Origin: Burkholderia territorii
Lineage (GTDB): Bacteria > Pseudomonadota > Gammaproteobacteria > Burkholderiales > Burkholderiaceae
Direction: 5' to 3'
NCBI RefSeq assembly: GCF_902833055.1
Contig: NZ_CADFEJ010000031.1
Span: 1-46,867, forward strand
Length of the DNA stretch: 46,867 nt
This document shows, piece after piece, positions 35,770 to 43,245 of this stretch. Both the position numbers and the translations under genes were made by a program. Positions within the stretch are counted from its first letter, which is position 1. Each line of letters starts with the position of its first letter. The notes below the pieces were generated by a model. It ran no database searches and was not told where the DNA came from. It worked only from the letters and a program-made list of their open reading frames with translations.

Positions 35770-35825
35770 GCGATCACTCTCCTCTCACCGTCGTGATCCG
35801 TCTTCCCGCGAGCCGGTCGCCCGGT

Positions 35826-36128
35826 TCAGTTCCAGCGGCCGCGCCAGCCGTCGCCGTCACGCCACGCGCGCTCGCGCCACTCGTGCTCGCGCCATTCGCG
35901 GCGGCGCCACTCGTGTTCGCGCCATTGACGCGCACGCCAGTCGTTGTCGCGATAGCCCACCGGCGCGTACATTACCGGCGGCGGCGGCGCGACGTACACG
36001 GGTTCCGGCGCCGCGTAGACGCCCGGCACACCGATCCCGACCGACAGGTCGACGTGGGCCGATGCGACGCCCGAAGCTGCCAGCGCCGCTACACCGAGAA
36101 CTGCACCGAGAATAAGTTTCTTGCTCAT
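35826..36128 (-). CDS. Small exported protein with Trp/Arg pentad repeats
   Basis: 100-residue precursor. The signal peptide ends near ASA|HV (residue 24). Next comes a Pro/Val/Tyr segment (PEPVYVAPPPPVMYAP) of the kind called PXPV repeat in Burkholderia proteins, then a C-terminal run in which Trp recurs every five residues (RARQW, REHEW, RRREW, REHEW, RERAW). The repeat exists at DNA level as 15-bp units. Function is unknown; the highly basic/aromatic tail suggests binding to a polyanion or envelope surface (speculative). Confidence 0.78.
   Translation of the reverse strand: MSKKLILGAVLGVAALAASGVASAHVDLSVGIGVPGVYAAPEPVYVAPPPPVMYAPVGYRDNDWRARQWREHEWRRREWREHEWRERAWRDGDGWRGRWN
35859..35948. 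repeat. 15-bp coding tandem repeat
   Basis: Six consecutive 15-bp units of the type GCGCCAyTCGyGyTC (plus-strand view) encoding the xxxxW pentads of the small secreted protein. Units at 35874 and 35904 differ by one base, giving an apparent 30-bp higher-order period. Copy number could vary between strains. Confidence 0.75.
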
Positions 36129-36377
36129 TTCGCGACTCCCTGCACGTGTCGTGCGTCATGTGACTACGGTTTGGAGTCTAGGCACCGGGCGCAGACACAG
36201 GTGAAACCGGTCTGCGAGACCGGTAACGGACGTTTACCGGGGGCTGCAAAGCCTTGCCGGGCAAGGATGAAAGGCGATTCGACACGCCGTTGCAACGGCG
36301 CACCGAATCGGTAAAGGCGGGAATTTTTGCCGGAAAGCGCGGCGGCGGCGCACGCCGCGCCGGCTGATGGAGCGACG

Positions 36378-37391
36378 TTATGCGCGGATATCGTCGACGC
36401 TGCGCAGCCAGTGCACGCTGAACAGGTTGTCCGCGTCGGTCCACACGGTGTCGGGCTCGAAGCCCGCACGGCGCGCGATCGCGCGGAAGCCGTCGATCGT
36501 GAACTTGTGCGAGTTCTCCGTGTGAATGCGCTCGCCGGCCTCGAAGCGGAACGCGTGACCGCGCACGTGCACCGTTTGCGCGATGCCGCTGACGAGATGC
36601 ATCTCGATGCGCTGCCGGTCGCGGTCGTAGAACGCGCAATGCGAGAACGCGTCGAGATCGAAGTCCGCGCCGAGCTCCGCGTTCGCGCGGGCGAGCAGGT
36701 TCAGGTTGAACCGCGCGGTCACGCCCTGCGCATCGTTGTACGCGCGATGCAGCACGCGCTCGTCCTTCACGAGATCCACGCCGACCAGCAGGCCGCCGCC
36801 GCGCAAAAGCCGCGCCGCGTCGCGCAGGAATGCATCGGCTTCCTCCGGCGAGAAGTTGCCGATCGTCGAGCCGGGGAAGAAGCCGACGCGCCGGCGCGGC
36901 GTTTCCGTCAGCTCGGCCAGTTGCTCGGCTTTCGTGTAGTCGGCCGCGATCGGCGCGACGTCGAGCCACGGATACGCGGCACGCAGCCGCGCAGCGGCGC
37001 CGTGCAGGTAGTCGGCCGAGATGTCGATCGGCACGTAGCGCGCCGGCGCGTTCGCGTAGTTGTCCGCGCACGCGTCGAGCAGCACGCGGATCTTCTCGAG
37101 CGAGCCCGCGCCGAATTCGACGATGTCCGCATGCGGGCCGACGCGCCGCACGATCTCGGCCGCGCGATCGCGCAGGATGCCGAGCTCGGTACGCGTCGGG
37201 TAATACTCGGGCAGTTCGCAGATGCGGTCGAACAACGCCGAGCCGGCCGCATCGTAGAAGTATTTCGGCGAAATGCTGCGCGGCGTACGCGACAGTCCGT
37301 CGATCAGGTCGCGCTCGAACGCGCTCGGCCGCGAATCGCGGGCGGGTTGCAGGCCACCGCTCGTGGCCGTCAGATCAGACGTCTCGCGCAA
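36378..37391 (-). CDS. egtD: L-histidine N-alpha-methyltransferase EgtD
   Basis: 337-residue SAM-dependent enzyme that trimethylates histidine to hercynine, the first step of ergothioneine synthesis. The family blocks are PEYYPTRTE (61-69), the SAM-binding VEFGAGSLEK (91-100), FFPGSTIGNF (171-180) and the C-terminal FTIDGFRAIARRAGF. The start overlaps the end of egtB by 17 nt, so the two genes form an operon. Length is typical. No egtA or egtC is present here. The 250 nt downstream, to the small secreted protein gene, holds no gene I can support. Confidence 0.95.
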   Translation of the reverse strand: MRETSDLTATSGGLQPARDSRPSAFERDLIDGLSRTPRSISPKYFYDAAGSALFDRICELPEYYPTRTELGILRDRAAEIVRRVGPHADIVEFGAGSLEKIRVLLDACADNYANAPARYVPIDISADYLHGAAARLRAAYPWLDVAPIAADYTKAEQLAELTETPRRRVGFFPGSTIGNFSPEEADAFLRDAARLLRGGGLLVGVDLVKDERVLHRAYNDAQGVTARFNLNLLARANAELGADFDLDAFSHCAFYDRDRQRIEMHLVSGIAQTVHVRGHAFRFEAGERIHTENSHKFTIDGFRAIARRAGFEPDTVWTDADNLFSVHWLRSVDDIRA

Positions 37392-38604
37392 GTCGCACTC
37401 CCGTGAATTGCCAGCGCGCGGCCGGCGGAAAGAAATTGCGGTACGTCGGCCGTTCGTGCCCGGGCGGCGTCGCGATGCTGCTGCCGCGCAGGACCTGCTG
37501 GCCGACCATGAACTTGCCGTTGTATTCGGCGGCGACGCCCGCCAGCGGCCGAAAGCCCGGATATGGCTCGTATGACGAACGCGTCCACTGCCACACGTGC
37601 CCGAGCATCTGCCGAATGCCGTCCGCGCCGAACGCCGCCTCCCATTCGAATTCGGTCGGCAGGCGCGCGCCGGCCCATTCCGCGTACGCGGCCGCTTCGT
37701 AGAAGCTCACGTGACACACCGGCGCGTCGGGCGCGAGCGGCTCCACGCCGTGCAGACCGAACGCGCGCCATGCAGGTACGGTGTCCGGCGCACCGCCGTC
37801 GTCCGCAATCCAGTACGCGGGGCCTTGCCACCCTTCCCGTTGCACCGTCGCCCAGCCGTCCGACAGCCAGTATTCGGGGCGTGCGTAGCCGCCGTCCGCG
37901 ATGAAGGCCGCGAATTCCGCATTCGTCACGAGGCGGTTCGCGATCTCGTACGGACGCACGAGCGCCGTATGGCGCGGCCGTTCGTTGTCGAACGAGAACG
38001 CGTCGCCGTCGTGGCCGATCTCGACCAGCCCGCCCGGCTGCGGCAGCCAGCGCAACGCGCCGGCATCGCCCGCGGCCAGCGCGGCTTGCGAGTCGGCGCT
38101 GTCACGCGGCCGGAACGCCGGCTTCAGCGGATTGCACGAGAACGCATGCAGCATGTCCGTGGCGATCAGCTCCTGATGCTGCTGTTCGTGATGCAGGCCG
38201 AGCTCGATCTCGGGCGCGATCGTGGCGAGCAGCGCCGCATCGGCGCCGTCGAGCGCGCGCAGCATCGCGTCGTCGACGTACTGCCGGTACGCATGCACCT
38301 CGGCGAGCGACGGACGCGTGAGCAGCCCGCGCTGCGGCCGCGGATGGCGCGGGCCGAGTGCTTCGTAATAGGAATTGAAGAGGAACTGGAACGCGTCGTC
38401 GAACGGTGCGTAGCCGCGCACGCGGCGCATCAGCACGACGGTTTCGAAGAACCAGGTCGTATGCGCGAGATGCCATTTCACCGGACTGGCGTCGGGCATC
38501 GACTGCACGGCCTGGTCTTCGGCGGACAGCGTCGCCGTCAACGCGATGCTGTGGGCGCGCACGTCCTGGTAACGGCGCTGAAGCTGGGATGCAGGGAGGC
38601 TCAT
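37375..38604 (-). CDS. egtB: Ergothioneine sulfoxide synthase EgtB
   Basis: 409-residue non-haem iron enzyme that joins hercynine to a thiol donor (Cys or gamma-Glu-Cys) with O2. The N-terminal DinB-like domain holds HLAH (45-48) and the iron motif HEQQHQE (139-145, HX3HXE). The C-terminal half is the formylglycine-generating-enzyme-like (FGE-sulfatase) fold (PVCHVSFYEAAAYAEWAGARLPTEFEWE, GHVWQWTRSSYEPYPGF). The ATG at 38604 is chosen; a GTG five codons upstream is an alternative. It is first in the operon with egtD. Confidence 0.95.
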   Translation of the reverse strand: MSLPASQLQRRYQDVRAHSIALTATLSAEDQAVQSMPDASPVKWHLAHTTWFFETVVLMRRVRGYAPFDDAFQFLFNSYYEALGPRHPRPQRGLLTRPSLAEVHAYRQYVDDAMLRALDGADAALLATIAPEIELGLHHEQQHQELIATDMLHAFSCNPLKPAFRPRDSADSQAALAAGDAGALRWLPQPGGLVEIGHDGDAFSFDNERPRHTALVRPYEIANRLVTNAEFAAFIADGGYARPEYWLSDGWATVQREGWQGPAYWIADDGGAPDTVPAWRAFGLHGVEPLAPDAPVCHVSFYEAAAYAEWAGARLPTEFEWEAAFGADGIRQMLGHVWQWTRSSYEPYPGFRPLAGVAAEYNGKFMVGQQVLRGSSIATPPGHERPTYRNFFPPAARWQFTGVRLARDV

Positions 38605-39128
38605 CGGTTTACCGTCCACGTCGCGATTCGCTGCGTTGCGTTGCCGGAAAAAGGAAAGCCTTGCGCTCGAATGCGCGCGGCTGACGTGCGACCTTCATTG
38701 CTGCGTCGTCGGGCAGCCGGCGCGCGCGCCGGGCCGCTGGGTGCGACTTCACTTCATCTGCCCGTGCAGAACAGTATGGGCCAGAAATGTGAACGTCGCG
38801 AATCGGATTTCGCGTGAAACGCATGCGAAAGACAAATGAAAGCAATCGTGCTTCCAGCGGCGGCGGCATCACGAACCGTCGATGCCCGTGATGGCTGGCC
38901 CGGAGCGTCATCGCAATGAGCATGCCTGCGCGCCGACATTACCGACGCCTCATGACAACCGCTCGGCACACGTGAAAGGTCGACCATTCGGATTCGCCCG
39001 AGGAACGGCGTCATGCGGTGGATAGCGGCCCCGATGTCGGCATCGTTGATGCCGCGGCCCTCTGAGCGATGTTCAACTGCCCTGTCCTTCGCACGCTCCC
39101 CGACTTTTGAAAAAAAGTTGCTCGCCGA
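38605..39128. other. Intergenic region between egtB and the AhpD-like gene
   Basis: About 520 nt upstream of two divergent transcription units. It must contain the egtBD promoter, but I could not pick one with confidence. All open frames here look like chance frames (Arg/Ser/His-rich, no ribosome site). A poly-A tract (GAAAAAAAG near 39110) lies just upstream of the ECF41 promoter. Confidence 0.5.
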
Positions 39129-39156
39129 TGTCACACGCGCGGGTGCCTCGCTCGTC
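39129..39156 (+). promoter_or_regulatory. ECF41-type sigma promoter
   Basis: TGTCACA (39129-39135), 17 nt, CGTC (39153-39156), followed 35 nt later by the AhpD-like gene start. This is the published ECF41 promoter form (TGTCACA and CGTC), and an ECF41 sigma factor is the second gene of the operon, so autoregulation is expected. Confidence 0.85.
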
Positions 39157-39191
39157 ATATCACCGGAACCCACACGAAAGGAGAAGGAACC

Positions 39192-39668
39192 ATGACTGCG
39201 AAACTCAATCCGTTTGCCGCCGCCCCCGCGCTGATGAAGAACTGGATGACCGTATCGGTCGCCGCTGCCGGGAGCCTCGAGCCGACGCTGATCGAGCTGG
39301 TCAAGATTCGCGCATCGCAGATCAACGCGTGTGCGAACTGCCTTAACATGCACACCGTCGAGGCACGCGAGCAAGGCGAGACCGAGCAGCGCATCAACCT
39401 GCTGGCCGCGTGGCGCGAAGCGCCCTGCTACACCGAGCGCGAACGCGCGGCGCTCGGCTGGACCGATGCGCTCACGCGACTGTCGGAGGGGCACGCGGCG
39501 CACGAAGCGGCCTATGCGGCGCTGAACGACCATTTCAGCCAGGAGGAACAGGTGAAACTCACGGTGATGATCAACGTGATCAATGGCTGGAACCGGCTGG
39601 CCGTCGGCTTCGGGCTGTGGATCGATCCGGCTGAAGCAAAAGCCGCTGCCGCGAAGATGGTGGCCTGA
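39192..39668 (+). CDS. AhpD-like carboxymuconolactone decarboxylase family protein
   Basis: 158-residue all-helical protein of the CMD/AhpD family. The redox centre is C47-x-x-C50 with H54 (NACANCLNMH), the alkylhydroperoxidase-like signature, so it probably reduces peroxides or related oxidants. Strong AAGGAGAAGG ribosome site. The stop overlaps the sigma factor start (TGATG). CMD proteins are one of three enzyme types regularly paired with ECF41 sigma factors (with oxidoreductases and epimerases). Physiological substrate unknown. Confidence 0.92.
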   Translation: MTAKLNPFAAAPALMKNWMTVSVAAAGSLEPTLIELVKIRASQINACANCLNMHTVEAREQGETEQRINLLAAWREAPCYTERERAALGWTDALTRLSEGHAAHEAAYAALNDHFSQEEQVKLTVMINVINGWNRLAVGFGLWIDPAEAKAAAAKMVA

Positions 39669-40549
39669 TGACGAACGTCGATCCGGCCGCGGGCAATGCC
39701 GAAGACCGGGCCGACGCGGCGGCGAGCTTCGATCCGCTGCGTCGTACGCTGATACGCGTCGCGTACCGGATGCTCGGTTCCGTCGCGGACGCCGAGGACA
39801 TCGTGCAGGACGCGTTCGTCCGCTGGATGGACGTCGATCGCACCGAGGTGCGCGTGCCCGAGGCGTTCCTGCGCCGGATGGTGATGCGCATGTGCCTCGA
39901 TCAGCTGAAGTCCGCCCGGCACCAGCGCGAGACCTATATCGGCCCGTGGCTGCCGGAGCCGGTCGTCGAAGAAGATGAACAGGAGGATGTCACGCTGCCG
40001 TTGATGCTCGCGCTCGAACGGCTGTCGCCGCTGGAGCGTGCTGCGTTTCTTCTGCACGATGTGTTCGGTCTCGAGTTCGACGAGATCGCGACGACGATCC
40101 AGCGTGAGCCCGCCGCATGCCGGCAACTCGCCGCGCGAGCGCGCACGCATGTGCGCGAGGCGCGACCGCGGTTTCATGTCGAGAAGCAGCGCGGAATCGA
40201 GTTGGCCGAGGCGTTCTTTGCGGCGTCACGCAGCGGCGACATGCGCGCGCTCGGCGCGATGCTTGCCGAGGACGTGAGCCTGCATTCGGACGGCGGCGGC
40301 AAGCGTTCGGCAGCCGGCAAGCCGGTGTTCGGCTTCGAACGCGTGATGAAAGTGCACGAGTATCTGGCCGAGCTGTTCGCGACGCACGCATCGAAACTCG
40401 TGCGGGCCGGGTTCATCAACGGGTTGCCGGGTTTCGTCACGCTGGAGGCCGACGGCGAGCTGCAGACGACGGCGCTCGAGATCGAGGACGGGAAGATCGT
40501 CGCGATCTATGTCGTGCGCAATCCTGACAAGTTGAAGCATCTGCATTGA
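39668..40549 (+). CDS. ECF41-family sigma factor with SnoaL-like C-terminal extension
   Basis: 293-residue sigma factor. Region 2 is YRMLGSVADAEDIVQDAFVRW, region 4 LSPLERAAFLLHDVFGLEFDEIA. The ECF41 hallmarks are present: the linker motif WLPEP (94-98), DGGGK in the C-terminal domain (208-212) and NPDKL near the end (285-289). In this family the fused SnoaL-like domain replaces a separate anti-sigma factor and both inhibits and supports activity. The matching promoter lies upstream of the operon. A terminator follows at once. Confidence 0.95.
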   Translation: MTNVDPAAGNAEDRADAAASFDPLRRTLIRVAYRMLGSVADAEDIVQDAFVRWMDVDRTEVRVPEAFLRRMVMRMCLDQLKSARHQRETYIGPWLPEPVVEEDEQEDVTLPLMLALERLSPLERAAFLLHDVFGLEFDEIATTIQREPAACRQLAARARTHVREARPRFHVEKQRGIELAEAFFAASRSGDMRALGAMLAEDVSLHSDGGGKRSAAGKPVFGFERVMKVHEYLAELFATHASKLVRAGFINGLPGFVTLEADGELQTTALEIEDGKIVAIYVVRNPDKLKHLH

Positions 40550-40555
40550 TGCTTG

Positions 40556-40581
40556 ACGGGCGGGGCTTTGCGCCCGTTTTT
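40556..40581 (+). terminator. Rho-independent terminator after the ECF41 gene
   Basis: ACGGGCG-(8 nt)-CGCCCGT followed by TTTT, starting seven bases after the sigma factor stop. Confidence 0.88.
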
Positions 40582-40677
40582 CGTGCTCTGCGCCCTGCCC
40601 TTGCCTGCTTCGCGTTGCCGATTGCCTGCTGCGTGCCGCAGCGTGAATCGCGCGAATGCATGTGTGACTTCGGCCGC

Positions 40678-40714
40678 AAAAAGAAAAACGCCACGCGATG
40701 TTGCCGCGTGGCGT
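40678..40714 (-). terminator. Rho-independent terminator of the tRNA-Val transcript
   Basis: Read on the minus strand: ten-base-pair stem ACGCCACGCG/CGCGTGGCGT with a seven-base loop, then TTTTTCTTTTT. It lies 67 nt past the tRNA 3' end. Confidence 0.88.
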
Positions 40715-40780
40715 TTGTATGTTGGCGAGCCGGATTGCCTGTAGGCAATGCGCGCTGCCGGACCCCTTCATTTTGTTCGT

Positions 40781-40857
40781 TGGTAGGCTCGATTGGATTC
40801 GAACCAACGACCCCCACCATGTCAAGGTGGTGCTCTAACCAACTGAGCTACGAGCCT
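40781..40857 (-). tRNA. tRNA-Val (anticodon GAC)
   Basis: 77-nt tRNA on the minus strand. The acceptor stem is AGGCTCG/CGAGCCT with discriminator A and encoded CCA (40781-40783). The D-arm is GCTCAGTTGGTTAGAGC, the anticodon stem CCACC/GGTGG with loop TTGACAT (anticodon GAC at 40821-40823 on the complement), and the T-arm includes GGTTCGAATCC. It has its own promoter and terminator. The tRNA 3' end faces the ECF41 gene, and I saw no att-like duplication of it. Confidence 0.97.
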
Positions 40858-40869
40858 AAGAAGCCGCGA

Positions 40870-40898
40870 ATTATAGAGAGGGTTTTTGAGGAGCACAA
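40870..40898 (-). promoter_or_regulatory. Sigma-70 promoter of tRNA-Val
   Basis: On the minus strand: TTGTGC (40898-40893), 17-nt spacer, TATAAT (40875-40870), ending 12 nt before the tRNA 5' end. A perfect -10 and good spacing. Confidence 0.8.
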
Positions 40899-41398
40899 GC
40901 CCCTTCGTGAAAATTTTTTGAATCGGATGTGTTCGTCGCTGACGATCGATGTTGCCTGGCGATGCCGGCCACCTCGGGTTCGTTGTTTCGCATCACAGCA
41001 AAACGTGTCGGTGTGCCGTGATGTTATCCACATCGCCCTCTGGATAACCGTCCCGCAAGCCTCTGGATTCACAGTGGAACGATTGAGGATATGTCGGCGC
41101 GGCTGTGAATCGACGAAAAGTTGTTCTGTGCTGCACAGAGTTTTGCGTGTGCATCGCGCGCGGTTATGCATTCCGTTTCGCGGTGTAGATTCAGGATGTT
41201 ACGGAGGTTATCCACTGTGAGGCGCGGCGCTTGTTAACTATCACTACGTATGTATACGAACACTGTTAACACCTTTGGATAGGCACAGTCCGGCGACTGT
41301 GATCCTCGCCGAACAAGGGACGCCCGCGATGGCGGTATGGGAAGATGCGCACGGAATCGAGGTCGCGGGCAGACGGCCGCACCGGCTCGCAAGGATCA
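40899..41398. other. 500-nt non-coding region with DnaA-box-like sequences
   Basis: No credible gene. It holds one perfect DnaA box TTATCCACA (41024-41032), near matches at 41039-41047 (TCTGGATAA, minus-strand sense) and 41208-41216 (TTATCCACT), and an AT-rich nested palindrome bounded by two GTTAAC sites (41233-41270, with CGTAT-GT-ATACG in its centre). The last part is the leader of the immunity-like gene. Confidence 0.6.
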
Positions 41399-42301
41399 AT
41401 GATGATGGGCACGACGGCGCCATACGACCTGACGGACGACGCCACGCGTCGCAAAATTTTTTGGCTGCTTCAACGCGTGAGCAGCCTGTCGCTCTGGACG
41501 CGCAAGCGCGACGCGTTTGCGAGATTCGCCGCCGCATACGAGCATGCAGCGCGCACATGGCCCGATGAGGAACCCGGGCCGATTCATGATGGCCACTTTC
41601 CGATCATTGCCGAAATTCTCGCGGCTTATGATCGCGGGCTGTCCGAATTGGCCCGAGGGAACCGGCTCGTCTGGAAGCGTGGTGGTCCGCTCGAGCATGC
41701 ATGCAGGCGTTATGACTTTTTAGACTCGAATTTTTTTCCTCATCCCGATTACTGGGATCGCGGTGCGCAGGCTGCCCCGTACCCGCCGAGGGTTGAATCG
41801 CTGGCCCGGCTACTGCACGCGTCGGAAGTTCATGTCGAGTATGCGCCGTTCGATCCGGGGAATGGATTCGGCGATCTCGCGAAGCTGCGCTCGGCAAGCC
41901 TGCTGTTGTCCCCGAATGCGTACAAGCGCAACTTCCACACGCTTCCGTATCCGGTGTTTCCTGAGCGCCTGCCCGAGGTTCCGAAAACTGCAGGCCCGGT
42001 GATCAAGACTGGTCAGCGAGTGCCTTGCGATGGTATCTGGGAGCCCGTCGCCGTCGAGTGGCCGACGTGGCTCGGCATCGCATCTATCGGCAAGCGCAGA
42101 CTGCGCAACGACGGTTGCTTCAATTATTTCATTCGAGGCATTCGAGCACCGAACCTCCGGGACGATGTCACGGGGTTGTTTATCCGAACACGCTGGCGAT
42201 TGTTATGGGAAGATCGACGTTACATAGATGGCATCGCTCCCGACGAATCGCAGTATTTCCTGGAGCCGGAGCAGGAACCACTAATCAGCCCGAATCCGTG
42301 A
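41399..42301 (+). CDS. Putative immunity protein (Imm71/Imm72-like)
   Basis: About 300-residue soluble protein with no signal or helix. The C-terminal half resembles Imm71/Imm72-type immunity proteins beside type VI effectors in Burkholderia and Ralstonia: TGQRVPCDGIWEPVAVEW, then DGCFNYFIRGIRAPN and a closing TRWRLLWEDRRYIDG. The family call is from memory of such sequences and is tentative. Three tandem ATG codons (41399, 41402, 41405) follow an AAGGA site; an in-frame ATG upstream at 41345 is less likely. No effector, VgrG or PAAR gene is in the window, so it is an orphan here. Base composition is less GC-rich than its neighbours, suggesting transfer. Confidence 0.6.
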   Translation: MMMGTTAPYDLTDDATRRKIFWLLQRVSSLSLWTRKRDAFARFAAAYEHAARTWPDEEPGPIHDGHFPIIAEILAAYDRGLSELARGNRLVWKRGGPLEHACRRYDFLDSNFFPHPDYWDRGAQAAPYPPRVESLARLLHASEVHVEYAPFDPGNGFGDLAKLRSASLLLSPNAYKRNFHTLPYPVFPERLPEVPKTAGPVIKTGQRVPCDGIWEPVAVEWPTWLGIASIGKRRLRNDGCFNYFIRGIRAPNLRDDVTGLFIRTRWRLLWEDRRYIDGIAPDESQYFLEPEQEPLISPNP

Positions 42302-42393
42302 TGCACGTAGCCCAAGCATCACAAGAAGTCGGGCATTGGCACACGCACGACGACCACACGGTTCGTCGCGGTACCGCAAAGTTGATCGAGTGA
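42301..42393 (+). other. 30-codon ORF overlapping the immunity gene stop, possible gene remnant
   Basis: ATG at 42301 overlaps the preceding stop (TGATG) and opens a 30-residue frame (HVAQASQEVGHWHTHDDHT...) ending at TGA 42391-42393. The stop-start overlap is typical of coupled genes, so this may be the 5' stump of a lost downstream gene or a microprotein. All frames after it are closed until 42517. Confidence 0.3.
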
Positions 42394-42516
42394 AAGAAGG
42401 GCTAGGCAAAGCAAACCGACTAGATAATCGGCTTTATACAGTCGACGAATGACGGGAGCGAGCGGACGACACATTGCCGAAAGTTCGAGACCCGGTGTCG
42501 AGCCAGCGGAGGCTTC

Positions 42517-42840
42517 ATGCCGTTAGTACATTGTTCGCATCACGGATACGTCGGCGGCGAGCGCGTCACTCGAGCCGTTCGCGATCTCGTCAATGATCGA
42601 GCGAACTGGAGGGACGATCACGGTGTCGTCCCTTTGACGCTCGTTCGCGACGAGCTCGAATATCCGGGATTCATGCTCGAATCGGAGAGAGGAAACATCG
42701 CTGATTTGGGCGCCACGTATGAGGACTGTGGCGTCTATCGTTTCAGCGACGACGAATCGATGGAGGCAGCGATCGGTATGCTGACACCGACCTGCAGCGC
42801 TTGCCTTCGCGAACTCAGGGCGCTGAGCGACGCGGAATAA
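42517..42840 (+). CDS. Hypothetical protein with paired Cys/His motifs
   Basis: 107-residue soluble protein that I do not recognise. A good ribosome site (CGGAGG) precedes the ATG. C6-x-H-H near the N-terminus (VHCSHHG) and C-x-x-C near the C-terminus (TCSACLREL) could together form a zinc site. The middle is acidic with many Glu/Asp. It follows the immunity-like gene by 215 nt on the same strand and shares its lower GC content. It may belong to the same accessory module. Confidence 0.6.
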   Translation: MPLVHCSHHGYVGGERVTRAVRDLVNDRANWRDDHGVVPLTLVRDELEYPGFMLESERGNIADLGATYEDCGVYRFSDDESMEAAIGMLTPTCSACLRELRALSDAE

Positions 42841-43245
42841 ATGATGCGAGCGCACGGAATTTGCGTCACGCGGCGCGGAAATCCAGCGATACCGGGCGCC
42901 TGCGTGCACTTTGAACGCGTACGTTTGCAGAGTCGGACCACGTGTGGATAACCGCCACATCTAACCAGTTGATCGCCTGTGCACCGAACGCAATCCGCCG
43001 CGACCAAATGCCTTGTGGATATCGCGCCCGAATGCAGCTCAAAAAACTGTGCAAACCGAGAGCGATCAAGCAGACCGATGACCGCGCGTGCTGCCGTCAT
43101 GACTGATGTGGACAACACACCGAAAAGCCAGTCTGAGCCCTGTGCAAGCACTTGGTGGACGCGGGCCAGCCAAAGCCGACAATGCTGCACCAATCAGCGG
43201 GCCGACGGCCGCCGGAGATCACCGACAGGCCTTACACCGCCCCCA
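42841..43245. other. 405-nt non-coding region with DnaA-box-like sequences
   Basis: No credible gene. It contains a perfect DnaA box TGTGGATAA (42943-42951) and two near matches (TGTGGATAT 43014-43022; TGTGGACAA 43107-43115), all in the same orientation, opposite to the box at 41024. A further TTATCCACC (43292-43300) lies inside the anti-sigma gene. Confidence 0.55.

Noticed and set aside
38754..39533. 259-codon minus-strand ORF between egtB and the AhpD-like gene
   Set aside because: Overlaps the ECF41 promoter and AhpD-like gene, and has Arg/Ser/His-rich shadow composition.
40781..42840. Classic tRNA-integrated genomic island
   Set aside because: The accessory genes lie on the 5' side of the tRNA, no integrase is present, and no duplicated tRNA 3' end was found.
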